DNA from: Bacilli bacterium
Lineage (GTDB): Bacteria; Bacillota_I; Bacilli_A; RF39; UBA660
Length of the DNA: 49,849 nt
NCBI GenBank assembly: GCA_016283075.1
Contig: JAEEMF010000001.1
Location: 1 to 49,849, forward strand
Direction of reading: 5' to 3'
Position 1 is the first letter of the stretch, and every line of letters begins with the position of its first letter. Shown piece after piece: positions 1-8,790 of the stretch. Made by a program: the position numbers and the translations under genes. The notes below the pieces were generated by a model. That model made no database searches, was not told the DNA's origin, and saw only the letters and a program-made list of their open reading frames with translations.

Positions 1-53
1 ATATGTTTAATATCTTCAAATACTTTTTCTGTATATTCTTTTATTTCATTCAT
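1..53 (-). CDS. Partial N-terminus, possibly DinD-like
   Basis: Only the first 17 codons are inside the window: an ATG at 53 follows an AAAGGA ribosome binding site, and translation gives MNEIKEYTEKVFEDIKH before the edge. The VFEDIKH start resembles the N-terminus of DNA-damage-inducible protein D (DinD) family members, from memory of that family. It lies 16 bases after comEC on the same strand, so it may be cotranscribed. Seventeen residues cannot prove a family; the name is a suggestion only. Confidence 0.4.
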   Translation of the reverse strand, partial: MNEIKEYTEKVFEDIKH

Positions 54-69
54 TTTATCTTTTTCCTTT

Positions 70-2037
70 CTACGGACTACAAGTCTCTATTTTCAATTTA
101 TTATTTTTAATTTTAAACATAATACTGCCATCTTGATCTGTTCTATATATTTTTGATACTTTTAGATTATTTAAGACTTCTTTATTTGGATGACCATATC
201 TATTATTCTTTCCAACACTAATAATGGAATATTTAGGATTCAATTTATTTATAAATTCTTTACTACTACTTGTTTTAGAACCGTGATGTCCTATTTTAAG
301 TACATCTATATTTGGTAAATTATAATTACTTAGTATATCCTTTTCTTTTTCTACTCCGGCATCTCCCATAAACATAAATTTATATCCATTTATATTTGTA
401 TATATGACATTACTATTTTCATTTTCATCATTATACATTTTTGTATAAAAAAAGCTTAATATATCATTATCTATATTTAAATCTTTAATACATGAGTAAT
501 ATAGTATTTTTTTCTCATCTAATTTTTCTATTAAATTATTTTCTAATTCATTAACTTCTCCGCAATTAAATACTACTTTATTTACTTTATAGTTATTTAT
601 TAAATCGGTAGCTTCTCCCATATGATCAAAATCTCCGTGACTAAGTATTATTGTTACATCTTTAATTCCTTTTGATTTTAATACTGGTATTAACACTTTA
701 TTTCCTATGTCGTAGGAAGTACTACCTCCAGTATCAATTAATATATTCCCTTTATTATAAGGATATTCTATTAATATAGAATCTCCCTGCCCTACATCTA
801 TAAAAGTTACTTTATAACTACTATCTAAGAATTTAATATTACTTAAAATATAAATATAGATTATTAGTATAAATAGTTTCTTTATATTAAATCCTTTATA
901 TAAATAGAAAAATAATATGTAATATATACTTATGTAAATGATATTTAAATGAGGTATTATTACATTTATAGAGTATTTATTACAAAATATTGATATAGTT
1001 TCAAATATCTTTACTACTATAAGTAGATATCTATTTAAATAAGGAATAATAAAAGTGAGTAAAGATAAAGGAAATAATATAAAAGAAAGAAGCGGTATAA
1101 ATATAATATTTAGTAAAGGAGATAATATATTTATACTAAAGTTATTATTTATTGTTATAGGAAGACTTATTAAAAGGCAAAGTAAGCTAGTTTTAAATAG
1201 ACTTAATATATAGTTACTACTATTAATAGGAAATAATATTAATCCAATACTTATAGTAAAACTATATATAAATCCAGTATTATAAATATAAAATGGATTA
1301 ATAAATAGAAGTAAACACATTATAGATAAAATAATATCTATATTACTTATTCTCTTATTAAAGATACTTCTTATGATAAAAAATAGTGAACATCTTATTA
1401 CAGAAGGACTCATTCCAGTAAAAAAGATAAAGAATACTAAAAAGATAGATATGAGTATATTAGATACTATTTTTCTTTTAAATATCTTATTTAGCATTAA
1501 AGATAATACTACTATAAAGAATGTTATATGCATTCCAGATACACAGAATAAATGACTTATACCATTTAATTGATATGAGGAGTATATTTCATCATCTAAA
1601 TCATTTTTAGCTAAAATTAGGGTATTTAAATAATGATTATCTATCTTATTTAGTCTATTTATAACTATATTCTTTATTTTATAGAAAATATTAGTATTAT
1701 TCTTAATCTTAATACTATCTAAAGTAAATGTATTATATATTTTCTTACTTAATAGATAGTTTCTATAGTTAAACATATTAAAGTTAGTATTCTTACTAGG
1801 AAGATTACTTTTCCCTTTTACTATAACGTAATCTCCTAAAGAAATATTACTTTTAAAGTTATAATCATTTACTAGAGTATTATTTATAACAAATGATACT
1901 TTATTTTCATAATAAGTAATATCTTTAATAGTACCTTCAATACTTGTAAATTCTTTATATGGATACTTATATAAATTTATAAATAATAGTACATATATAA
2001 AAGTACTACAAAGTAATATAATCCTTAATCTTTTCAA
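70..2037 (-). CDS. comEC: ComEC/Rec2 DNA uptake channel
   Basis: Membrane channel that carries transforming single-stranded DNA into the cytoplasm. The 655-residue protein has an N-terminal membrane segment (about 5-22), a soluble OB-like part (30-115), the competence core beginning around the ISHLFCVSGMH motif (160-170) with many hydrophobic helices up to about residue 405, and a C-terminal metallo-beta-lactamase-like domain with DVGQGDSILIEYP, LIDTGG and HGDFDHMGE. That is the full ComEC architecture. The start is a TTG overlapping the 3' end of comEA by 32 bases, with AGGA upstream inside comEA, which suggests translational coupling. It shares the comEA promoter. Confidence 0.93.
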   Translation of the reverse strand: MKRLRIILLCSTFIYVLLFINLYKYPYKEFTSIEGTIKDITYYENKVSFVINNTLVNDYNFKSNISLGDYVIVKGKSNLPSKNTNFNMFNYRNYLLSKKIYNTFTLDSIKIKNNTNIFYKIKNIVINRLNKIDNHYLNTLILAKNDLDDEIYSSYQLNGISHLFCVSGMHITFFIVVLSLMLNKIFKRKIVSNILISIFLVFFIFFTGMSPSVIRCSLFFIIRSIFNKRISNIDIILSIMCLLLFINPFYIYNTGFIYSFTISIGLILFPINSSNYILSLFKTSLLCLLISLPITINNNFSINILSPLLNIIFIPLLSFILFPLSLLTFIIPYLNRYLLIVVKIFETISIFCNKYSINVIIPHLNIIYISIYYILFFYLYKGFNIKKLFILIIYIYILSNIKFLDSSYKVTFIDVGQGDSILIEYPYNKGNILIDTGGSTSYDIGNKVLIPVLKSKGIKDVTIILSHGDFDHMGEATDLINNYKVNKVVFNCGEVNELENNLIEKLDEKKILYYSCIKDLNIDNDILSFFYTKMYNDENENSNVIYTNINGYKFMFMGDAGVEKEKDILSNYNLPNIDVLKIGHHGSKTSSSKEFINKLNPKYSIISVGKNNRYGHPNKEVLNNLKVSKIYRTDQDGSIMFKIKNNKLKIETCSP

Positions 2038-2593
2038 ATATACTTTTTCCTATTCCTTTAACATTCATTATTTCTTCAATACTTTTAAATCCATTATTTT
2101 TATCGCGGTATTCTATTATTGCTTTAGCTTTAGATTCTCCGAGTCCCTTAATAGCTTTCAATTCATCAAGTGTAGCACTATTTATTGATACTTTAGTACT
2201 TTTTATAAAGTTTATTGTATCTATATTAGAAATATAGCTAGTAATTATAGATGAATTCTTTACTATAGGACAAATACATTCTTTATCAATATATTTAACA
2301 CTTGTATGAGTCTTATACATTTCTTCTACTTCTTTATCACTATAGATTATTATTACATCTTCATCTTTTAGTTTTCTTGCTAAATTAGTTACACTTATAT
2401 CAGATCCTTCTATTAAACCTCCACTTATATTAATAGCATCATTTGTAGTACTTCCTAGTTTTATAGTATATACTCCGGGATCTTTAACCATACCTTTTAC
2501 TTCTACAGTAATCATTTCTTCTTTAGTATAAGAAAGCGCTATAAGTACAATAATATTTACCACAATTAAAAAGACATTTATTATATTTTTCAT
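2006..2593 (-). CDS. comEA: ComEA DNA-binding competence protein
   Basis: Surface-anchored receptor that binds double-stranded DNA before uptake by ComEC. The 195-residue protein has one N-terminal membrane anchor (about 4-21), an SLBB-type domain (about 27-90, beginning VEVKGMVKDPGVYTI) and a C-terminal helix-hairpin-helix domain (about 137-195: NSATLDELKAIKGLGESKA, then IMNVKGIGKSIFEKI). This is the Gram-positive layout. The ATG follows AGGTGAT. Directly upstream is a 12-base element also found before radC, which looks like a competence-type promoter. It is the first gene of a comEA-comEC operon. Confidence 0.94.
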   Translation of the reverse strand: MKNIINVFLIVVNIIVLIALSYTKEEMITVEVKGMVKDPGVYTIKLGSTTNDAINISGGLIEGSDISVTNLARKLKDEDVIIIYSDKEVEEMYKTHTSVKYIDKECICPIVKNSSIITSYISNIDTINFIKSTKVSINSATLDELKAIKGLGESKAKAIIEYRDKNNGFKSIEEIMNVKGIGKSIFEKIKDYITL

Positions 2594-2612
2594 ATCATCA
2601 CCTATTAATATG

Positions 2613-2637
2613 ATACGAGATTAAATGTCTATATCCT
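2613..2637 (-). promoter_or_regulatory. Candidate competence (SigH/ComX-type) promoter
   Basis: On the minus strand the sequence reads AGGATAT, 6 bases, then TTAATCTCGTAT (2613-2624), ending 19 bases before the comEA ATG. The same 12-mer, with AGGAAAT at nearly the same distance, precedes radC at 36887-36912. AGGA as a -35 is typical of Bacillus SigH; the CTCGTAT part would be the -10. No good SigA promoter was seen here. The assignment to a competence sigma factor is inference. Confidence 0.6.
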
Positions 2638-2644
2638 TTTTTTA

Positions 2645-2676
2645 AAAGAAAAAACTTATAAAAATTATAAGTTTTT
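2645..2676 (-). terminator. Intrinsic terminator after ftsW
   Basis: An 11-bp stem (2650-2660 with 2666-2676) and a 5-base loop overlap the ftsW stop codon. It is A/T rich and followed by a T-rich tract on the minus strand, so it separates ftsW from comEA-comEC. Confidence 0.75.
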
Positions 2677-3844
2677 AAGAATTTTGTCTATTTTCTATAT
2701 TAATTCTTTGTACTACTCCTAAAGCAGCTATAAAAGATATTGTAAATGATCCTCCATAACTAATAAGTGGAAGTGGTACTCCGGTATAAGGAAGAAGTCC
2801 TAGAAGTCCTCCAATATTAAATACTACATGAGCAAATAAGTAGCATGCTACTCCAAAGCAAATATATCTTCCTCTAAGGGTTTTAGATTGTTTTGCTACT
2901 TTAAGTATATTAAGTATTAAAATAAAATATAGTATTAATAAAGCAAGACCTATAATAAGTCCATCTTCTTCTACTATAATAGCGAAGATACTATCTGTAT
3001 ATGCTTCTGGTATATAAGAATATTTTTGCTTACTTTTACTAATTCCTACTCCTGTTAAACCACCATCATTCATAGCAATATAACAGTTACATATTTGATA
3101 ACCACTATTTTCATATTTAGAGCAAGGATTAAAGAACTCCGTTAAACGTTCTTTTTGCTCTTTAGTAAGAATATATCCTCTTGCTGCACCTAGTATAGGA
3201 AGAAGTACAATAGCTGTAGCCATAAGTATTAATATATGATTACGTTTATCTTTACTATCAAGTGGTCCTATTAAATATAATGAACCAGTTATAAATAGAA
3301 TAATACTAGCAGTACCAATATCTCCTGATAAAACAACTACTACTGGAATTAATGCTCCTAGAACTACCCATTTAAGTGTAAATTTCCAAGGATCCATTGT
3401 TCCTTTTTTAAATCTAAGTGATGCACTTTCAAAGAATACTGCTATTGCAAGTATTAGTATTGGTTTAGCAAATTCACTAGGCTGTATTGAAAAGTGTTTT
3501 GTTATTGGAATCCAGTTAGTTGCACCTCTTTTAGCAGAACCATAGATAAATAATCCTACTACCAAGCATGTTATAACGAGCCATAATCCTTTAGTTATAT
3601 ATTTATAAAGTTTAGTTGGAAATATCATAGCAACACTTCCAATTGCTACTCCTCCACCTATCATAATTATATGTCTAAAAAAGAAATTAAACATAGAATA
3701 GTGATATCTTGATACAGATTCATTGGCAGATGCACTAACAACACTTAATGTACCAAATATTATTAAAACAACTGTAATAAAAAAGATTGGTTTATTTATT
3801 TTACTAAAAAAGCCATTATTTTTACTAGTTCTACTTTCTGCCAT
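2675..3844 (-). CDS. ftsW: FtsW/RodA/SpoVE-family SEDS peptidoglycan polymerase
   Basis: SEDS-family glycosyltransferase that polymerises lipid II into glycan strands, normally working with a class B PBP at the division septum. The 389-residue protein has about ten membrane segments and the family signatures QPSEFAKPILILA, GGLTGVGISKSKQKYSYIPE and EAYTDSIFAIIVEEDG, and ends with the usual YGGS motif (LISYGGSFTISF). The spacing and the PEAYTDSIFA motif fit FtsW better than RodA, but paralogue assignment is not certain. The ATG at 3844 follows AAAGGTG; an upstream in-frame GTG lies inside that ribosome binding site and was rejected as start. It is monocistronic, with a terminator overlapping its end. 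Confidence 0.88.
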   Translation of the reverse strand: MAESRTSKNNGFFSKINKPIFFITVVLIIFGTLSVVSASANESVSRYHYSMFNFFFRHIIMIGGGVAIGSVAMIFPTKLYKYITKGLWLVITCLVVGLFIYGSAKRGATNWIPITKHFSIQPSEFAKPILILAIAVFFESASLRFKKGTMDPWKFTLKWVVLGALIPVVVVLSGDIGTASIILFITGSLYLIGPLDSKDKRNHILILMATAIVLLPILGAARGYILTKEQKERLTEFFNPCSKYENSGYQICNCYIAMNDGGLTGVGISKSKQKYSYIPEAYTDSIFAIIVEEDGLIIGLALLILYFILILNILKVAKQSKTLRGRYICFGVACYLFAHVVFNIGGLLGLLPYTGVPLPLISYGGSFTISFIAALGVVQRINIENRQNS

Positions 3845-3968
3845 ACATATCACCTTTACTATATAAATATAATAACATATTTAATATATTTTTACTATTA
3901 ATAAATGCTTTACTTGTCACTTAGTAAACGTTTTTTTACCCTTAGCACTTATAAAAAAAGCAAAAATA

Positions 3969-3977
3969 TGGTATAAT
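3969..3977 (+). promoter_or_regulatory. Extended -10 promoter for def
   Basis: TGGTATAAT (TGn plus TATAAT) lies 18 bases before the def ATG. The -35 region is poor (TTATAA at 3949-3954), as is usual for extended -10 promoters. Confidence 0.6.
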
Positions 3978-3995
3978 GTATACCGGTGATGAAAC

Positions 3996-4544
3996 ATGTT
4001 TAAAAAAGTAGAAATTTTAGACGAAAAAGATCCACATTTAAGAAGAAAGAGTCTTCCATATGAAGAAGAAGTCTCTAAAGAAGAAAAGAAATTAGTGGAA
4101 CAAATAATAACTCATTTAACATATAGTCAAATTGAAGAATACGAAAAGAAATATGATTTAAGACCAGGAATGGGACTAGCTTTTCCTCAAGTTGGTATTA
4201 ATAAAAGACTTATCATAATAGTATATGAATATGATGAAGGAAAATTTGATAATTATGTAGTAGTTAACCCTAAAATTATTAGTCACTCTGAAGAAAAAAT
4301 TGCTGCTGAAGCTGGTGAAGGATGTTTATCTGTTAACCGAGAAGTAGAAGGACATGTTCCAAGATGGGCAAGAGTTACTATAACAGGACTTGATTTAGAC
4401 GGAAATGAAATAAGAATTAGAGCAAGAGAAGACTTATCAATTGCTTTCCAACATGAAATAGATCATTTAGATGGAATACTTTTCTATGATAGAATCGATC
4501 CAAAACATAGATTCTATACAGAAGATGAAATGAGGTTAATATAA
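3996..4544 (+). CDS. def: Peptide deformylase
   Basis: Metalloenzyme that removes the N-formyl group from nascent proteins. All three catalytic motifs are present in the 182-residue protein: motif 1 GMGLAFPQ (58-65), motif 2 EGCLS (108-112, metal ligand Cys110) and motif 3 HEIDH (153-157, ligands His153 and His157, catalytic Glu154). The length and the long loop between motifs 1 and 2 match the type 2 deformylases of Gram-positives. A GGTGAT ribosome binding site and an extended -10 promoter support the start. The next gene begins three bases after its stop, so the two are likely one transcript. Confidence 0.95.
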   Translation: MFKKVEILDEKDPHLRRKSLPYEEEVSKEEKKLVEQIITHLTYSQIEEYEKKYDLRPGMGLAFPQVGINKRLIIIVYEYDEGKFDNYVVVNPKIISHSEEKIAAEAGEGCLSVNREVEGHVPRWARVTITGLDLDGNEIRIRAREDLSIAFQHEIDHLDGILFYDRIDPKHRFYTEDEMRLI

Positions 4545-4547
4545 TAA

Positions 4548-6482
4548 ATGAGAACTAAGTATAAATTTATATTATTAATTATAGTTGCCTGTTTACTTTC
4601 TATAGCAATATTCTACTTATGTGAAAAACCAAATGAAGTCGAAAAAAGAGAATTACTTATTTCACATCAAAGTAAATTAGATATAGAGTATGCTATGAAA
4701 GAAGAATATACTTTTGATAATCCAAAAGTAGTATTAAATCCTTATGAAATATCCCCTCTTACAGCGCTTATTATATTTGAAACAAAAGATAGAACAAATG
4801 TAACTGTAACAATTAAAGGTAAGGATGATAAAACAACTATAACAAATGAATTTAAACCTACTAACGAACACTATTTACCTATATATGGTTTATATCCTGA
4901 TACAAATAATGAAGTAATTATCTCTATGAACGGAGAAAGTAAAACTATTTATATTAAAACTGATAAATTACCTGATGATTTTGTAAAACCAACTAATGTA
5001 TATGCTGATAGAAATGAACTTGGTACAGAAATGTACTTCTTTACTCCATCAAGTAATGGCTATGCTTCTGCATATGATATAAATGGAGATGTAAGATGGT
5101 ATTTAACTGAAACACTTACATGGGATATTCAAAGATTAAATAATGGTCACTTACTTTTAAGTACAAATAGACTTATGAATAATCCTTATTATATGACAGG
5201 TTTATACGAAATAGATTTATTAGGTAAAATATATTATGAATACTCTCTAGAAGGAGGATACCATCATGATGTATTTGAAATGCCTAATGGAAACTTACTT
5301 GTTGCAACAAATAACTTTAAATCAGATACAGTTGAAGATTATATAGTAGAAATAGATCGTACAACTGGTGATGTCGTAAAAGAAATAGATTTAACTGATA
5401 TACTTGATGTTAAGACTGGTAAAAATGAAGATTACTCTACTGATTATGATTGGTTCCATAATAACTCAGTATGGTATGATGAAAACACTAATTCAATTAC
5501 TTTATCTGGTAGACATGTTGATGCTATTGTAAATATTGACTACTCTACTAATAAAATAAACTGGATTATTGGTGATAGTACAAACTGGAGTGATGAATAT
5601 TTAAAATATTTCTTCAATCCACTTAAGAAAAACTTTACTTGGCAATATGCTCAGCACGCTGCAATGATGCTTCCAAACGGAAATATATTTGTATTTGATA
5701 ATGGTAATAATAGATCTAAAACAAAAGAAGGAAGTATAGATGCAAATAACAATTATAGCCGAGGAGTTATCTTTAAAATAAATACAAAGAATATGTCAAT
5801 TGATACAGTGTGGGAATATGGTAAAGAAAAAGGTTCAGCTTATTACTCTCCATATATCTCAGATGTAGATTATTTAAGTGAAAATCACTATTTAATTAAC
5901 TTTGGCGGACATAGTACTACAAAAGATGGTGTTAATAATAATCCAGCCGGTCTTACTGAAGTAACAAGTTTAAATAGTATTACTACTGAAATTAAAAATA
6001 ATAAAGAAATATTTAAAATAGAACTTCCTACTAATACTTATAGAGTAGAAAAATTATCTTTATATAGTAATGATTCATATTCAAATGAATTTGGTGAAAG
6101 ATTAGGAAGTCTAGGCAAAACTGAAACTTATAATAAAAGACCACTACTAATATTTACTAAAGATGCTGAAGATATTATTAAAAAATACAATATTAAAGTA
6201 GTAAAAGAAGAAGATAGATTAGTAGTAACAGGTACATACAAAAAAAGTGATAATGTAGATATTATCCTTGATAATGTATTTGATAAGAAAGATTATAAAG
6301 TAATAGTATCATATAAACCTTATACAGCACTATGTGTAGATTTAAATACAGGTAGTGATAAAGATAATACTTTAACAATTAATAGATATATTAATGATGA
6401 AGGTTTAAATGGTAAATATTACCTATTTATGAAAATTAATAATAAGATATATGATCTAAACTTATATGTAGATTATAGATAA
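4548..6482 (+). CDS. Arylsulfotransferase (ASST)-like surface protein
   Basis: Resembles the arylsulfate sulfotransferase family, which moves sulfate between phenolic compounds outside the cytoplasm. The 644-residue protein has one N-terminal membrane anchor (7-25) with no lipobox or clear cleavage site, a beta-sandwich-like N-terminal region (about 45-145) and a beta-propeller region. Histidine-bearing segments typical of the family are visible: GGYHHDVFEMPNGNLL (His239-240), DWFHNNSVWYD (near 303) and QYAQHAAMMLPNGNIF (near 368), plus FGGHSTTKDG near 451. Characterised enzymes use several active-site histidines and an arginine; correspondence is inferred from motif order. It sits directly behind def, an unexpected partner. 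The real substrate is unknown. Confidence 0.8.
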   Translation: MRTKYKFILLIIVACLLSIAIFYLCEKPNEVEKRELLISHQSKLDIEYAMKEEYTFDNPKVVLNPYEISPLTALIIFETKDRTNVTVTIKGKDDKTTITNEFKPTNEHYLPIYGLYPDTNNEVIISMNGESKTIYIKTDKLPDDFVKPTNVYADRNELGTEMYFFTPSSNGYASAYDINGDVRWYLTETLTWDIQRLNNGHLLLSTNRLMNNPYYMTGLYEIDLLGKIYYEYSLEGGYHHDVFEMPNGNLLVATNNFKSDTVEDYIVEIDRTTGDVVKEIDLTDILDVKTGKNEDYSTDYDWFHNNSVWYDENTNSITLSGRHVDAIVNIDYSTNKINWIIGDSTNWSDEYLKYFFNPLKKNFTWQYAQHAAMMLPNGNIFVFDNGNNRSKTKEGSIDANNNYSRGVIFKINTKNMSIDTVWEYGKEKGSAYYSPYISDVDYLSENHYLINFGGHSTTKDGVNNNPAGLTEVTSLNSITTEIKNNKEIFKIELPTNTYRVEKLSLYSNDSYSNEFGERLGSLGKTETYNKRPLLIFTKDAEDIIKKYNIKVVKEEDRLVVTGTYKKSDNVDIILDNVFDKKDYKVIVSYKPYTALCVDLNTGSDKDNTLTINRYINDEGLNGKYYLFMKINNKIYDLNLYVDYR

Positions 6483-6483
6483 C

Positions 6484-6518
6484 AAAAAAAGTAATCATTT
6501 AAATAATGATTACTTTTT
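6484..6518. terminator. Bidirectional terminator
   Basis: Perfect 9-bp stem (6491-6499 with 6505-6513) flanked by A7 on the left and T5 on the right. It serves the plus-strand ASST gene and the convergent minus-strand gene ending at 6517. Confidence 0.85.
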
Positions 6519-6936
6519 ATTTGTTTATCATATTAAGTAAAGTAATTTTAAACATATCTTTTTCGCTATGTTCTTTTGATACCATTACACCTTTATATGT
6601 AACAAGTTCTGATTGATGACCTTCTGATAAGATATCTTCAGGTGTAAGTTTATCAAGCATTACTACTTTTTCATTTTCATATACTATGTAATGAAGAGTT
6701 ATATCTCCATGTACTTTAGAAAACATTATATCAGTTGGAAGTTTTAATTCATATGATTTACTTCCTTTAGAACTATTAGTTGAGACTAATTTACCTAAGA
6801 AGTTACCTTCTTTTAAAGCTGGATAATATTCAAAATATAACTTTTTGTATGCAAGCATATTATATTTTTTCAGTGAACGTTCTAGCTTTTTAAATTCGTT
6901 CTCATTGATATAATCGAATACGAAGTTTCCTTTCAT
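6517..6936 (-). CDS. Conserved-looking hypothetical protein
   Basis: A 139-residue soluble protein that I do not recognise. It has a charged helical start (NENEFKKLERSLKKYN), then a probable beta-rich middle (YELKLPTDIMFSKVHGD, ITLHYIVYENEKVVML) and a helical end (DMFKITLLNMINK). There is no signal peptide or membrane segment. Expression signals are strong: a consensus promoter (TTGACA, 17 bp, TATAAT) lies just upstream and the ATG follows AAGGGGG. It is monocistronic, closed by the bidirectional terminator. No function can be assigned. Confidence 0.75.
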   Translation of the reverse strand: MKGNFVFDYINENEFKKLERSLKKYNMLAYKKLYFEYYPALKEGNFLGKLVSTNSSKGSKSYELKLPTDIMFSKVHGDITLHYIVYENEKVVMLDKLTPEDILSEGHQSELVTYKGVMVSKEHSEKDMFKITLLNMINK

Positions 6937-6968
6937 TTTTATACCCCCTTATACCCAATTTGTACCAT

Positions 6969-6997
6969 ATTATAACAAACAAGGTATAAATTGTCAA
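6969..6997 (-). promoter_or_regulatory. Consensus SigA promoter
   Basis: On the minus strand TTGACA (6992-6997), a 17-base spacer and TATAAT (6969-6974) form a perfect consensus promoter about 30 bases before the ATG of the 139-residue hypothetical gene. Confidence 0.88.
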
Positions 6998-7004
6998 GAA
7001 AAAG

Positions 7005-7280
7005 TTATTTATCTAAATTAATTTCTACTAAAGTACATCCTTGATTATAGTAATAAGTTTTATAAGCGATAACTTTCTTATTCTTTCTTAAAGTATCACT
7101 TGTAGTAGTTCTAAGAAGTCCTGAACCAATACCATGTACTATACAGAATAAATTATTCTTTTGTTTATAGTTATCATTTATAAAATCATTTATTAGTACT
7201 CTAGCTGTTTCACTATTTTCACCGTGAAGATCTATTTTCGGAAGATTATCAATGTAAATGACTTCGTCTATATGCATCAT
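7005..7280 (-). CDS. Stand-alone Smr domain protein
   Basis: The 91 residues are almost entirely a Smr domain, the small nuclease-like fold found at the C-terminus of MutS2 and in stand-alone proteins. The signature motifs are DLHG (17-20) and VHGIGSGLLR (near 48-57), followed by the typical NQGCTLVEI strand at the end. MutS2 Smr domains nick DNA or act on stalled ribosomes; no MutS2 core is present here, so this is either an independent Smr protein or a remnant. The ATG follows AGGAGAG with normal spacing, favouring a real short gene. Confidence 0.82.
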   Translation of the reverse strand: MMHIDEVIYIDNLPKIDLHGENSETARVLINDFINDNYKQKNNLFCIVHGIGSGLLRTTTSDTLRKNKKVIAYKTYYYNQGCTLVEINLDK

Positions 7281-7364
7281 ATTGAATCTCTCCTACTATA
7301 GATATTATATTATAAATACTATTATATTTCAATAAAAAAAACACTTTTTTATTTGTAAATATGT

Positions 7365-7397
7365 AAAAAATACTTAAGAATTTTTACTTCTTAAGTA
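7365..7397 (-). terminator. Intrinsic terminator overlapping murC end
   Basis: A 10-bp perfect stem (7371-7380 with 7388-7397), a 7-base loop, and T6 downstream on the minus strand. The hairpin includes the last codons and stop of murC. Confidence 0.85.
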
Positions 7398-8684
7398 TTC
7401 TTTATATTCGTTCATAATTCCTATTTGTTTAGGGCTTAAAAATAATACTACAGCATTTTCTAGTTTCTTTAAATCATCCCAGTTATCATCATGAAGCATT
7501 TTACCATTTTCAAGTTCTTTTACTAAGTTTTCAGATTTTACATCTGGGAAATCTTCTTGCTTTTCTCTAGCTGGGAATATATCTAATAAATATGATTTAT
7601 CAGCAAGAGATAAAGACTTAACCATTTCATCTTTAAAATCTCTTGTTCTTGTAAATGTATGTGGTTTAAATACTACGGCAACTTCTTTATCAGGATATTT
7701 TTGTCTTGCTGCTTTAATAACAGTTTTGATTTCAGTTGGATGATGTGCATAGTCATCAACTACAACTATATCACCTATTACTTCTTCATCAAATCTTCTT
7801 TCTGCTCCTTCAAAAGTCTTTAAGTATTTAAGTACTTCTTTAGCATCCATTCTTTCGTAATAACAGATACTAATTACGGCAAGTGAATTTAGTAGCATAT
7901 GTTTACCAAAGAAAGGTAAATCAAAGTGCCCATAGTAATTATCTTCAACAAATACATCAAATGTTACTCCTGAAGAAGAAAATTCTACATTTTTAGCTAC
8001 GATATCGTTATCTTCAGCAGTACCATAATAGAATATTGGTTTATTTAGTTCTAAGAATCTTGTATATGGATCATCACCGCAAGCTATAACCATTTTTTCA
8101 GCATTGTTTCCATATTCAGTATACGCATCTATTACATCATTAATATCTTTATAATAATCAGTATGATCTAGTTCAATATTTGTAATAATTGCATATGTTG
8201 GTTCATATACTAAGAAATGTCTATAATATTCACATGCTTCTATAACGAATTTTTTATTTTCTTTATTAGCATATCCAGAACCATCACCTATTAAATAGTT
8301 ACATCCTCCCATATTTGTAAGAACATGAGCCATTAATGCTGATGTAGTAGTTTTACCGTGACATCCTGCTACACTTATTAATTCAAACATATTTGCTACT
8401 TTACCAAGCATTTCGTGATAATTATATACTTTTAATCCTAATTCATTTGCTTTTACTATTACTGGATGTTCATCTTTTACAGCAGTACTTCTTACAATAA
8501 TAGTATTTTCATCTAAATTAGGTACTTTATTATCAATAGTTATATTTCTTTCTGTAAGTTTATCTTCAGTAAATACATGATTTACTTCGTCATCATAACC
8601 TTTTACTTCATAACCTAAGTCATTTAAAATAAGTGCTAGTGCACTCATACCAGTTCCTTTTATTCCTACAAAATAATATTTCAT
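7374..8684 (-). CDS. murC: UDP-N-acetylmuramate--L-alanine ligase
   Basis: Adds L-alanine to UDP-MurNAc with ATP, the first step of the cytoplasmic peptidoglycan stem peptide. The 436-residue length is usual. The N-terminal Rossmann domain begins FVGIKGTGMSALALIL; the ATP-binding motif GCHGKTTTSA is at 107-116; the central domain has TNIELDHTDYY; and the C-terminal domain contains RRFDEE and DDYAHHPTEI, both characteristic of MurC. The ATG follows GAAGGATC. It is a single-gene unit with a terminator overlapping its stop. Confirms that this organism makes a wall. Confidence 0.96.
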   Translation of the reverse strand: MKYYFVGIKGTGMSALALILNDLGYEVKGYDDEVNHVFTEDKLTERNITIDNKVPNLDENTIIVRSTAVKDEHPVIVKANELGLKVYNYHEMLGKVANMFELISVAGCHGKTTTSALMAHVLTNMGGCNYLIGDGSGYANKENKKFVIEACEYYRHFLVYEPTYAIITNIELDHTDYYKDINDVIDAYTEYGNNAEKMVIACGDDPYTRFLELNKPIFYYGTAEDNDIVAKNVEFSSSGVTFDVFVEDNYYGHFDLPFFGKHMLLNSLAVISICYYERMDAKEVLKYLKTFEGAERRFDEEVIGDIVVVDDYAHHPTEIKTVIKAARQKYPDKEVAVVFKPHTFTRTRDFKDEMVKSLSLADKSYLLDIFPAREKQEDFPDVKSENLVKELENGKMLHDDNWDDLKKLENAVVLFLSPKQIGIMNEYKEYLRSKNS

Positions 8685-8755
8685 GGAGATCCTTCTTTCT
8701 TATTTATGCTTTTATATCTATTAAAATTATACCAAATAAAGTATGTATTTACAAT

Positions 8756-8790
8756 AAAAAAGAGTATTGTTATTTATTAATACAATACCC
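8756..8790 (-). terminator. Intrinsic terminator
   Basis: A 7-bp stem (8764-8770 with 8782-8788) followed by T6 on the minus strand, at the end of the small membrane protein gene that follows obg. Confidence 0.7.

Noticed and set aside
1373-1555. Plus-strand short ORFs inside comEC, the kinases, mutL and others
   Set aside because: All are antisense to well-supported genes, with skewed composition and no expression signals.
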